Assembly: GCF_040689395.1 (NCBI RefSeq)
Contig: NZ_JBFAZX010000003.1
Location: 124,001 to 188,000 of the forward strand
Direction: 5' to 3'
Length of the DNA stretch: 64,000 nucleotides
Origin: Dactylosporangium sp040689395
GTDB taxonomy: Bacteria; Actinomycetota; Actinomycetes; Mycobacteriales; Micromonosporaceae
Part shown: positions 1 to 7,706 of the stretch, piece by piece
Layout: the number at the start of each line of letters is the position of its first letter
Position numbering within the stretch: the stretch's first letter is position 1
Program-made: the position numbers and the translations under genes
The notes under the pieces: generated by a model
What the model was told of the DNA's origin: nothing
The model's database searches: none
The model's input: the letters and a program-made list of their open reading frames with translations, nothing else

Positions 1-600
1 GAGGCCGGTCCCGAGGCCGTGCGCGGTCTCGGCGAGCTCCTCGAGGAGGCCGACGGCCTTGACGACGCGGCCCGGGAGTGCCTCGCGGGGCCGGTTGCCC
101 AGGCCCTGCCCGCCGCGCGGCGGGTGGCCGCCGATCCCGGCTCCGGCCCGTACTGGCAGAGCCTGTGCGTTCTGGCCGAGCACGGTGACGAGTCCGACGG
201 CCCGGCGCTGCTGGCCGGCCTCGACTGGCTCGACCGACGGCCGGACGACATGTGCGGGTACGACCGGCTCGTCGACGGCCTGGCCCGGGTCGGCGGCGAC
301 GCCGCGCGGCAGGCGCTGCCGCGGATCCGGTCGCTGTGGTTCAGCCCCCACTCGTACGAGCGGGCCAGCTACCTGCGCGCCCGCCTGGCGCTGGAACCGG
401 ACGCGTGCGCGGGCGCGCTGACCGAGGGCCTGTGGGACTGCGAGGCCGACGTGCGCCTGCTCGCGGTGCGGCACGTCCCGCTGGACGAGAAGCTCGGGCG
501 GCGCATGACGTATCTGCGCGACGACCCGATCGAGACCCCGCAGGTCCGCGCCGCCGCGGCCGAGCGCCTCGCGCTGGAGGCCGCTGTCGGCGGACCATGA
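1..600 (+). CDS. HEAT-repeat-like hypothetical protein, 3' part
   Basis: The frame is open from the first base, so the gene begins upstream of the window and only its C-terminal ~199 residues are seen. The piece is alpha-helical, rich in Ala, Leu and Arg, with repeated short helices (for example around LAALRQ-like segments) and a VRAAAAERLALEA ending that recalls HEAT/PBS-lyase repeats. No catalytic motif is visible. The stop is TGA at 598-600. Function unknown; the repeat assignment is an impression from composition, not a match. Confidence 0.55.
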   Translation, partial: EAGPEAVRGLGELLEEADGLDDAARECLAGPVAQALPAARRVAADPGSGPYWQSLCVLAEHGDESDGPALLAGLDWLDRRPDDMCGYDRLVDGLARVGGDAARQALPRIRSLWFSPHSYERASYLRARLALEPDACAGALTEGLWDCEADVRLLAVRHVPLDEKLGRRMTYLRDDPIETPQVRAAAAERLALEAAVGGP

Positions 601-754
601 CCGTCCTGTCGCGCGGCCGACACATGGGCGCAAGCAAGCGCCAAGTCTCCGCCAAGTCCCGTCGGCGATGCTGTCTTCAGCACCGCTTGAAGGGATCGCG
701 AGATCCTCGGACCACCGACCTCGAGAACACGGTCTCGATACCCATATATGAGCC

Positions 755-790
755 AGGCGGGCGGCACTTCCTCCCTCGTGCCGCCCGCCT
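755..790. terminator. Hairpin between convergent genes, probable bidirectional terminator
   Basis: A perfect 13-bp stem (755-767 with 778-790) encloses a 10-nt loop. It lies between the stop of the upstream plus-strand gene (600) and the stop of the minus-strand membrane gene (817), where a shared terminator is expected. There is only a weak T tract. The rest of 601-754 shows no gene that I recognise. Confidence 0.6.
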
Positions 791-816
791 TCTCGTGTTC
801 GGCACGGGTGCCGGGC

Positions 817-2079
817 TCAGCCGGCGAACAGTAGGAACAGGCCCGCCACCGTGTACACCACCATGAGGCCCAGCAGCGGCAGCTGTCCCGTGACCGCCTG
901 CGCGCGCGGGAACATCCGCAGGGCGCGATCGTGGGCGAGCACCGTGCCGACCAGGTGGCCGAGCACGATGACCGTCACCTGCAGGTTGGCGACGCCGGTC
1001 GGGGTGATGATCCCGCTGTACACCTTGAAGTCCTCGGCGCCGAACAGCAGCGCGACCGTGCGCTGGCCCTCCAGGACGAACAGCGACCAGTAGTGCGCGA
1101 CCACGTAGCCGACCGCGATCGGCACGATCGAGTGGGCGAGCTCGCCCGCCGCGCGGTCCGCCGAGGTGCGCCCGCGGCGGCCGGCGGCCCGGGTGGCAGT
1201 CCGGTACGCCGCGGCCACCGCCCCGGTGACCGCCAGCAGGCCCAGCGTGCCGGTGACCGGGGCGGGCAGGCCGTTCTCCTGGGTGAAGCGCAGCCAGAAC
1301 AGTGCGCCGGACATGGCGTCGTAGAACGTCGCGCCCAGCAGGACCACGACGACGGCGACCAGGCCGGGCGCGGCGTTCAGGCCAGCGATGCCGTCGAGCG
1401 GGTTGCGCCACACGAGCGCGCCGTCGCGACGGCGGCCGACGATCGCGAGCCGGCCGACGAGGTCGCTGAGCGCCTCGAACGCGTCGCCGCGGTCGAACCA
1501 GGCGGTGCCGTAGACGAGGCCGCCGGCCAGCATCGCCGCCGCGTAGACGGCCAGCCACGCGCCGAACACCGGCAGCGTGGCGCGGTCGGGCGCGACGAGC
1601 TCGAGCCAGACGAAGGCGAACAGGCCCGCGGCGGCCGGCCAGTACCCGAGCCCGGCGGGCAGCGGGCGGCCGCCGTCGCGCCGGATCACGGCCACGATCG
1701 CGCGCAGCGGGTTGAGCCTGCGCCAGACCGGGCCCAGCAGCAGCGACAGCGGGACCAGCCCGACCCAGAACAGGACATACACCAGGCCGGCGGCGGGGTT
1801 GTTCTCGTCGTCGGGCTTCGTGAACTGCACCAGCAGCACCACGACGAGCAGAACACCCGCGACGCGCAGGGGCCAGGCGAGGGCCCCGGCCGCCCTCGAC
1901 AGCCACGCGGGCACGGGGCGGCCCGCGTCGGGGTCGATGCGCGGCTCCCGCCAGGCCACGCCCAGCACCACGAACGACACCACGAGCGCGAGCGCCGCGC
2001 CGACCGTCAGCTGCGCCGGGGTCAGCGGCAGGTCCTGCCGCCCGCCCACGCCGTGGGCGAGCACGTCCGCCGGGCCCAT
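817..2079 (-). CDS. Multi-spanning membrane protein, function unknown
   Basis: 420 aa with roughly ten hydrophobic segments spread over the whole length, so an integral membrane protein. Loops contain WRNPLDG, FDRGDAFEALSDLVGR and a conserved-looking HYWSLFVLEGQR segment near residue 320. I do not recognise a transporter signature. The start overlaps the stop of the lipoprotein gene (2079-2552) in an ATGA arrangement, so the two are co-transcribed and translationally coupled. The divergent neighbour is a CopC-domain protein, which makes a role in metal or copper handling at the envelope possible, but that is inference from context. Confidence 0.7.
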   Translation of the reverse strand: MGPADVLAHGVGGRQDLPLTPAQLTVGAALALVVSFVVLGVAWREPRIDPDAGRPVPAWLSRAAGALAWPLRVAGVLLVVVLLVQFTKPDDENNPAAGLVYVLFWVGLVPLSLLLGPVWRRLNPLRAIVAVIRRDGGRPLPAGLGYWPAAAGLFAFVWLELVAPDRATLPVFGAWLAVYAAAMLAGGLVYGTAWFDRGDAFEALSDLVGRLAIVGRRRDGALVWRNPLDGIAGLNAAPGLVAVVVVLLGATFYDAMSGALFWLRFTQENGLPAPVTGTLGLLAVTGAVAAAYRTATRAAGRRGRTSADRAAGELAHSIVPIAVGYVVAHYWSLFVLEGQRTVALLFGAEDFKVYSGIITPTGVANLQVTVIVLGHLVGTVLAHDRALRMFPRAQAVTGQLPLLGLMVVYTVAGLFLLFAG

Positions 2080-2552
2080 CAGCGCACCACGAGCTGGAAC
2101 AGCACCAGGTGCGACTTGTGCGTCTCGACCTCGAACAGGCCGGTGCGCTCGGCGGTGAGCGTGATCGAGCCCGGCTGCCCGGCGGCGAGGGCGAGCTCGG
2201 CGTCATAGCCGTGGACGTGCACCTGGTCGGCCTCGTCGCTGGTCACCGTGATGCGCACGACGTCACCCCGGGTGACCTCGACGCGCCCCGCCGGCGGGTT
2301 GGCCCGGCGCTTGGCGATGGTGTACACGAGGTCCTTGTCCACGGCCGGCCGCGACGGCACCGGCGAGCCGGTGGCGACCGGCGGCGAGGGCGCGCCGGAT
2401 CCCGGGGCCGCGGTGGTGGCGGATGACTGCGGCGCCGCAGCCGCGGTGGTCGGCGCGGCGGCGGGGGAGGGGTCGTCGCCGCAGGCGGCGGCGAACGCGA
2501 GCAGCGCGGCGAGGGTGAGGCCGGCGCGGGCGGTCGGTCGGGCGTTCGGCAA
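2079..2552 (-). CDS. Lipoprotein with cupredoxin-like C-terminal domain
   Basis: 157 aa. An N-terminal signal peptide ends in the lipobox AAAC (Cys about residue 24), followed by a Pro/Ala/Thr-rich linker to about residue 70. The remaining ~85 residues look like a beta-sandwich with the pattern VTRGDVVRITVTSDEADQVHVHGYD, as in cupredoxin-fold EfeO/COX2-like domains. HVHGYD offers histidines, but the cysteine ligand of a classical type 1 copper site is not visible. It is first in an operon with the membrane protein 817-2079 and divergent from the CopC-like gene at 2640. Confidence 0.65.
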   Translation of the reverse strand: MPNARPTARAGLTLAALLAFAAACGDDPSPAAAPTTAAAAPQSSATTAAPGSGAPSPPVATGSPVPSRPAVDKDLVYTIAKRRANPPAGRVEVTRGDVVRITVTSDEADQVHVHGYDAELALAAGQPGSITLTAERTGLFEVETHKSHLVLFQLVVR

Positions 2553-2639
2553 CGGTTGGTCTCCCGTCGGCGGCGGGGTTTGTCAGGGCTGTGAATTTAG
2601 CGGCTTGTCGCGCACTGCGGAACCCGCCATCATGGGTCG

Positions 2640-3377
2640 ATGCGTTTGCCGGTGCGCGGATTGGCCGTCCTGGCGGTGGTCGCCGCCCTGTTGCTGCCGG
2701 CGTCCCCGGCCGCGGCGCACGGCCAGCTCGCCATGTCCGACCCGGTCGCCGACAGCACGGTCGGCCAGCCCAGGGCCGATCTGACGCTGTACTTCACGGA
2801 GACGCCCGTCTCGTATGCGTGGTTCACGCTCACCACGCCGTCCGGCCGGCGCGTCGAGGGCGCGTGGCGCACGGGCCAGCCGAAGCGCCTCGACAAGCCG
2901 GTCGAGGAGTATTACCTGGTCGACGGCAAGTTCGAGCCGCGCGTGTTCAACACCGGATACCCGGCGATCATCGACGTCTCGCACTGGCCGGAGCAGGGCG
3001 TGTACACGATGGCGTACCAGTCCGTGGCCTCGGACGGCGAGCCGGTCAAGGGCACGCTGAAGTTCACGTACTCGGGCCCGGTCACGCAGCCCCCGCCCGG
3101 CTGGACCGCCCCGACCTCGGGCCCGTCGGCGGCGCTGGCCGGTGCGCACTCCGGCGCGACCGCGGCGCCCTCCTCGACGCCCGGCCTTTTCCCGGACGTC
3201 GGCACGGATCCGGGCCCGGCGCCGCGCGCGGCTGCGCAGACCCCGTTCGTGCTCACCGACTGGCTGATCCCGGGCGCGATCATCGCGGGCGTCGCCTTCA
3301 TGATCGTGGCCGCGGCCCGGCGCGCTCCGGTGGCGGCGCCGAAGAAGAAGCGCCGCCAAGTGCCCGTCCGCGGCTGA
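2640..3377 (+). CDS. CopC-domain exported protein with C-terminal membrane anchor
   Basis: 245 aa. A signal peptide ends at PAAAHGQL, which places a His at the mature N terminus as in CopC/YcnJ-type copper proteins. The next ~120 residues contain the CopC-like elements SDPVADSTVGQPRADLTLYF and YQSVASDGEPVKGTLKFTY. A low-complexity Ala/Pro/Ser linker leads to one transmembrane helix (about residues 205-225) and a basic cytoplasmic tail (PKKKRR). The copper-binding role is a family inference. Transcribed away from the lipoprotein gene across an 87-bp gap. Confidence 0.75.
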   Translation: MRLPVRGLAVLAVVAALLLPASPAAAHGQLAMSDPVADSTVGQPRADLTLYFTETPVSYAWFTLTTPSGRRVEGAWRTGQPKRLDKPVEEYYLVDGKFEPRVFNTGYPAIIDVSHWPEQGVYTMAYQSVASDGEPVKGTLKFTYSGPVTQPPPGWTAPTSGPSAALAGAHSGATAAPSSTPGLFPDVGTDPGPAPRAAAQTPFVLTDWLIPGAIIAGVAFMIVAAARRAPVAAPKKKRRQVPVRG

Positions 3378-3544
3378 TGCCGCCACACCACATCGCGCGG
3401 GAGCCCGGCGACCAGCGCGATCGCCACGAGCGGCACGCACAGCGCGGTCCGGGCGGCCGGGTCCCACCGGCGCCGCATACCCGCCCCACCGTCCGCCGCC
3501 GCCCATCGTGAGGGTCACACCGCATTACGTTGACGGCCCCGGGG

Positions 3545-3685
3545 CCCGTGGGACACGATGACCGGAAGCGGTATACGGAGGAACCCGGTGCGAATCCGGG
3601 ACGGTCCCGCCACTGTGACCGGGACGTCGAGGTGTGGCGGCGATCCGGGAGTCAGGAGACTCCGGCCGCCGTTGTTCAACCGCCT
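3545..3685 (+). promoter_or_regulatory. Cobalamin (adenosylcobalamin) riboswitch
   Basis: The leader has the conserved core of the cobalamin riboswitch: GAACCCGGTGCGAATCCGGG followed by ACGGTCCCGCCACTGTGACC (3590-3620), and the 3' element GAGTCAGGAGACTCC (3649-3663). A Shine-Dalgarno sequence, GAAGGGA, lies downstream at 3704-3710, so control is most likely at translation initiation or by an expression-platform hairpin. It precedes the chelatase-CobO-CobB-CobE/L-CobM operon and is expected to repress it when the cofactor is abundant. Boundaries are approximate. Confidence 0.93.
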
Positions 3686-3719
3686 CGCGGGCGCGGACCC
3701 GCCGAAGGGATGTGTGCCC

Positions 3720-5777
3720 GTGACGCCGCCGTATCCGTTCTCGGCCGTCGTCGGCCTGGCCGACCTGCGCCTGGCGCTCCTGCTCACCGCCGTGTCTCCG
3801 GCGATCGGTGGGGTGCTCGTGCGCGGTGAGAAGGGCACCGCCAAGTCCACGGTGGTGCGCGCCCTCGCCGCCCTGCTGCCCGAGGTCGAGGTCGTCGCCG
3901 GCTGCCGGTTCGCCTGCGACCCGGCCGCGCCCGACGCCGCCTGCCCCGACGGCCCGCACACGCCCGGCGCCGGCTTCGAGCACCGCCGCTCCGCCCTTGT
4001 CGAGCTGCCCGTCGGCGCCACCGAGGACCGGGTGGTCGGCACCCTCGACCTGCAGCGCGCGCTCGGCGACGGGGTCAAGGCCTACGAGCCCGGCCTGCTG
4101 GCCGCCGCGCATCGGGGCGTGCTGTATGTCGACGAGGTCAACCTCCTGCCCGACCACCTCGTCGACCTGCTCCTCGACGCCGCCGCGATGGGCCGCGCGC
4201 ACGTGGAGCGGGACGGGGTCTCGGTCAAGCACGCCGCCCGGTTCCTGCTCGTCGGCACGATGAACCCGGAGGAGGGCGAGCCTCGCCCGCAGCTGGTCGA
4301 CCGGTTCGGGCTCGTCGTCGGCGTCGCCGCGCCGCAGGAGGCCGCGCCGCGCGCCGAGGTGGTGCGCCGCCGCCTCGCCTACGAGGCCGACCCCGCCGCG
4401 TTCGCCGCCCGCTACGTCGAGGAGGACGCCGCGCTCGCCGGGCGCATCGCCGCCGCCCGGGCCCGCCTCGGCGCGGTCGCGCTGCCCGACCGGGAGCTGG
4501 AGCGGATCGCGCGGATCTGCCTGGCGTACCGCGTGGACGGCCTCCGCGCCGACATCGTCGTCGCGCGGACCGCGGTGGCCCTGGCGGCGTGGCACGGCAG
4601 GACCGTGGTGACCAGGAACGAAGTGCGCGACGCCGCGCGGCTGGCGCTGCCGCACCGTCGGCGCCGGGATCCGCTCGACCCGCCGGGCGCGGGCCGCGAC
4701 CGCCTCGAGGAGGTCCTGGAGCAGGAGGCCGGCCCGGACGACGACGACCCGCCGGGCGGCTCGCCGGACGACGACGGCGGCGGCCCGACGCCCCCGGACG
4801 GTGCACCGGAAGGCTCGCCGGGCGACTCCGCGGACGGTGCCGAGGGCGTTCCTGACGGCGCCGCAGGCCAGTCGGACAGCGCCGATGCCGGCGCCGCGGA
4901 TGGCGACGCCGCTCACCAGCCGCCGACAAATCGCTCGAATGCTGACATATCCGATAAATCCGATTCACAGGGTGAATCAGATTTATCGGATATGTCCCAA
5001 GAGGGCGGCGTCGGGGCGCCCGGTGCGCTGGCGTTCGCGGGCCTGCCGTACAAACCCAGGCTCCTCAGCATCGCCGGGCGCGCCAACCGGCAGGCGGGCG
5101 CGCACGCCGGACGCCGATCGCCCGCGCTCTCGCGCCACGGGCGGGTCGTGCGCTCCCGCGCCCCGCTCGGCGGCAAGCTCACCAGCCTCCACGTGCCAGA
5201 CACCGTGCGCGCCGCCGCGCTGCGCGGCGCCACCCGGGCCGAGGCCCGCGACGTGCGCGAGGCGGTCAAGGTCGGCCGCGAGGCCAACCTCGTGCTGTTC
5301 GTCGTCGACGCGTCGGGCTCCATGGCGGCGCGCCAGCGGATGAGCGTGGTGAAGACCGCGATCCTGTCCTTGCTGCGCGACGCCTACCAGCGGCGGGACA
5401 AGGTCGGGATGATTGCGTTCCGGGGCAGCGATGCCGCGCTCGTCCTGGAGCCCACCGCCAGCCACGAGGTCGGCGTGCTGCGCCTCGCCGAGTTGCGCAC
5501 CGGGGGCCGCACGCCGCTGGCCGCCGGGCTGCGCCAGGCCGCCCGCACGCTGCACGGCGAGCGCCGCCGCGACGCCCGGCGCCGGCCGCTGCTCGTCGTC
5601 GTCACCGACGGTCGCTCGACCAGCGGGCCCGACCCGCTGAGCGTCGTACCGCTGCTGGCCGGGGTCCCCGCCGTCGTCGTCGACTGCGAGTCCGGCCCGA
5701 TTCGTCTCGGCCTCGCGCGCCGCCTCGCCGCCGCGCTCGAGGCGTCCTGCATTCCGCTGACGAGCCTGGGAGCCTGA
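3720..5777 (+). CDS. ChlI/ChlD-type chelatase ATPase subunit (putative cobaltochelatase component)
   Basis: 685 aa from the GTG at 3720, chosen because GAAGGGA lies 9 nt upstream and because any earlier start would run through the riboswitch. Residues 1-340 are an AAA+ module with Walker A GEKGTAKST (about 36-44) and YVDEVNLLPD as Walker B. Residues ~350-430 form an acidic Asp/Gly/Pro linker. Residues ~520-685 are a von Willebrand A domain with MIDAS DASGS (about 530). ChlI-ChlD fusions energise metal insertion by a large CobN/ChlH subunit. The riboswitch and cob neighbours indicate cobalt rather than magnesium. No CobN is in the window. The linker contains an in-frame palindromic insertion (4944-4996). 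Confidence 0.88.
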   Translation: MTPPYPFSAVVGLADLRLALLLTAVSPAIGGVLVRGEKGTAKSTVVRALAALLPEVEVVAGCRFACDPAAPDAACPDGPHTPGAGFEHRRSALVELPVGATEDRVVGTLDLQRALGDGVKAYEPGLLAAAHRGVLYVDEVNLLPDHLVDLLLDAAAMGRAHVERDGVSVKHAARFLLVGTMNPEEGEPRPQLVDRFGLVVGVAAPQEAAPRAEVVRRRLAYEADPAAFAARYVEEDAALAGRIAAARARLGAVALPDRELERIARICLAYRVDGLRADIVVARTAVALAAWHGRTVVTRNEVRDAARLALPHRRRRDPLDPPGAGRDRLEEVLEQEAGPDDDDPPGGSPDDDGGGPTPPDGAPEGSPGDSADGAEGVPDGAAGQSDSADAGAADGDAAHQPPTNRSNADISDKSDSQGESDLSDMSQEGGVGAPGALAFAGLPYKPRLLSIAGRANRQAGAHAGRRSPALSRHGRVVRSRAPLGGKLTSLHVPDTVRAAALRGATRAEARDVREAVKVGREANLVLFVVDASGSMAARQRMSVVKTAILSLLRDAYQRRDKVGMIAFRGSDAALVLEPTASHEVGVLRLAELRTGGRTPLAAGLRQAARTLHGERRRDARRRPLLVVVTDGRSTSGPDPLSVVPLLAGVPAVVVDCESGPIRLGLARRLAAALEASCIPLTSLGA
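4944..4996. repeat. AT-rich 25-bp inverted repeat inserted in frame in the chelatase gene
   Basis: The arms 4944-4968 and 4972-4996 are complementary at 24 of 25 positions around a 3-nt centre (AGG). The arms begin GACATATCCGATAAATCCGA. The element is AT-rich in a gene that is otherwise above 70% GC, and it encodes an acidic Ser/Asp stretch (about residues 409-426) in the disordered linker between the AAA+ and VWA domains. It looks like a small palindromic repeat element that landed in a tolerant part of the protein without breaking the frame. Confidence 0.8.
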
Positions 5778-5778
5778 G

Positions 5779-6381
5779 TTGCCGCAGGGAAAAGTCGAGA
5801 ACGTACCCGACGACGGGCTCACCACCCGCCAGCGCCGCCGCCAGCACGTGCTCGCCGTGCACACCGGCCAGGGCAAGGGCAAGTCCACGGCCGCGTTCGG
5901 CATGGCCCTGCGCGCGTGGAGCGCCGGCTGGCCGATCGCCGTGTTCCAGTTCGTGAAGAGTCCGAAGTGGAAGGTCGGCGAGGAGGGTGCGCTGCGCGCA
6001 CTCGGTGAGACCGGCCGGGGCGGCGCCGTCGTGTGGCACAAGATGGGCGAGGGCTGGTCGTGGATCCAGCGCCCCGGCACCGAGCGCGACCACGCCGCCG
6101 AGGCCGCCGAGGGCTGGGCTCAGATCAAGCGCGACCTGGCCGCCGAGGCATTCCGGTTCTACGTGCTCGACGAGTTCACGTATCCGATCAAGTGGGGCTG
6201 GGTCGACATCGCCGACGTCATCGAGACGCTGCGCGAGCGCCCCGGCAACCAGCACGTCGTCGTCACCGGCCGCGATGCCCATCCCGACCTGATCGACCTC
6301 GCCGACCTCGTCACCGACATGACGAAGGTCAAGCACCCGATGGACGCCGGGCGAAAAGGCCAGCAGGGCATCGAGTGGTAG
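5779..6381 (+). CDS. cobO: Corrinoid adenosyltransferase (cob(I)yrinic acid a,c-diamide)
   Basis: 200 aa from a TTG start 1 nt after the chelatase stop, with GGGAG 6 nt upstream. The P-loop TGQGKGKSTAAFG (about residues 30-42) and the motifs VFQFVKSPKWKVGEE, VLDEFTYPI and VVVTGRDAHPDLIDLADLVTDM are those of the CobO/BtuR (CobA-type) family. This family transfers the 5'-deoxyadenosyl group from ATP to the Co(I) corrinoid. Length matches the family. Overlaps cobB by 7 bp. Confidence 0.95.
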   Translation: MPQGKVENVPDDGLTTRQRRRQHVLAVHTGQGKGKSTAAFGMALRAWSAGWPIAVFQFVKSPKWKVGEEGALRALGETGRGGAVVWHKMGEGWSWIQRPGTERDHAAEAAEGWAQIKRDLAAEAFRFYVLDEFTYPIKWGWVDIADVIETLRERPGNQHVVVTGRDAHPDLIDLADLVTDMTKVKHPMDAGRKGQQGIEW

Positions 6382-7706
6382 CCCGGATCGTCATCGCGGC
6401 GCCCGCCTCCGGCCACGGCAAGACCACGGTCGCGACGGGGCTGCTCGCCGCCTTCGCCGCGCGCGGGGTCGCCGTCGCGCCGTTCAAGGTCGGCCCCGAC
6501 TACATCGACCCCGGCTACCACGCCCTTGCCGCCGGCCGCCCCGGCCGCAACCTCGACCCGGTGCTCGTCGGCGAGGAGCTCATCGCCCCGCTGTTCGCGC
6601 ACGGCGCGGCGGGCGCCGGCCTCGCCGTCATCGAGGGCGTCATGGGCCTGTACGACGGGCGCACCGGCGCCGGCGAGCACGGCTCCACCGCGCACGTGGC
6701 CCGGCTGCTCGACGCGCCCGTCGTCCTCGTCGTCGACGCGACCGCGCAGGCCCGCTCCGTCGCGGCGCTCGTGCACGGGTTCCGATCCTTCGGGCCGGGC
6801 GTCCGCATCGCGGGCGTCATCCTCAACCGCGTCGGCTCCGACCGCCACGAGCAGATCCTGCGCGACGCCTGTGCCGAGGTCGGCACCCCCGTCCTCGGCG
6901 TGCTGCGCCGTCACGACGCCGTCGCCGCGCCGTCGCGGCACCTCGGGCTCGTGCCCGTCGTCGAGCGCTCCGCCGAGGCCGCGGCCTCCGTCGCCGCCCT
7001 CGCCGAGCTCATCGCCGCGAGCGTCGACCTCGACGCAGTGCACGCCGTGGCCCGCTCCGCGCCCGGACTGACCGCCGCGCCGTGGACGCCGTCCGTCGCC
7101 CCGCCCGTGCCCGGCGCGCCGGTCGTCGCCGTGGCCGGGGGCCCCGCGTTCTCCTTCGGGTATGCCGAGACCGTCGAACTGCTCACCGCGGCCGGCGCTC
7201 AGGTGTCCACAGTGGATCCGCTGCGCGACGAGAGCCTCCCGCCCGGCACGCGCGCGCTCGTGGTGGGCGGCGGCTTCCCCGAGGTGTACGCCGAGCAGCT
7301 CTCCGCCAACATCCCCCTCCGCGACGCGGTGGCCGCCCTGGCCGGATCGGGTGGCGCGATCGCCGCCGAGTGCGCCGGGCTGCTCTGGCTGTGCCGCACC
7401 CTGGACGGCCGCCCGATGTGCGCCGTCCTGGACGCCGACGCCGCCATGACGCCCCGGCTCACCCTCGGGTACCGCGACGCGGTGGCCGTCGCCGACAGCG
7501 TCCTCGCCCCGGCCGGCACCCGCGTCACCGGCCACGAGTTCCACCGCACCCAGGTCACCCCGGCCGCCGGCGCGACCCCCGCGTGGGCCTGGCGCGAGGG
7601 CCGCGACGGCTTCGTCGCCGGCGGCGTGCACGCTTCCTACCTGCACCTGCACTGGGCCGGTTCGCCGCAGCTCGCCTACCGTCTGGTGGCGTCGTGCGCC
7701 TGGTGA
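6375..7706 (+). CDS. cobB: Cobyrinate / hydrogenobyrinate a,c-diamide synthase
   Basis: 443 aa from GTG 6375, which overlaps the cobO stop. The N-terminal half is a DTB-synthetase-like ATPase domain with P-loop APASGHGKTTVATG and the KVGPDYIDPGYH signature. The C-terminal half is a class I glutamine amidotransferase with the nucleophile in AAECAGLLWLC, and the C terminus has VHASYLHLHW. The enzyme amidates the a and c carboxylates using glutamine and ATP. Translationally coupled to the next gene by a 13-bp overlap (or 4 bp if GTG 7703 is used). Confidence 0.95.
   Translation: MVARIVIAAPASGHGKTTVATGLLAAFAARGVAVAPFKVGPDYIDPGYHALAAGRPGRNLDPVLVGEELIAPLFAHGAAGAGLAVIEGVMGLYDGRTGAGEHGSTAHVARLLDAPVVLVVDATAQARSVAALVHGFRSFGPGVRIAGVILNRVGSDRHEQILRDACAEVGTPVLGVLRRHDAVAAPSRHLGLVPVVERSAEAAASVAALAELIAASVDLDAVHAVARSAPGLTAAPWTPSVAPPVPGAPVVAVAGGPAFSFGYAETVELLTAAGAQVSTVDPLRDESLPPGTRALVVGGGFPEVYAEQLSANIPLRDAVAALAGSGGAIAAECAGLLWLCRTLDGRPMCAVLDADAAMTPRLTLGYRDAVAVADSVLAPAGTRVTGHEFHRTQVTPAAGATPAWAWREGRDGFVAGGVHASYLHLHWAGSPQLAYRLVASCAW

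Noticed and set aside
690..780. tRNA or attachment site near 690-780
   Set aside because: The arms around GAGAACACGGTCTC do not build a cloverleaf, and no integrase is nearby.
931..2208. Long plus-strand open frame opposite the membrane protein
   Set aside because: Its Arg/Gln/Asp/His/Gly-rich sequence is typical of antisense shadows in GC-rich DNA; the minus strand encodes a coherent membrane protein.
3558..3719. Longer N-terminal extension of the chelatase gene starting at ATG 3558
   Set aside because: This stretch is the cobalamin riboswitch; its codons give a non-family sequence, and a well-placed ribosome binding site (3704-3710) supports GTG 3720.
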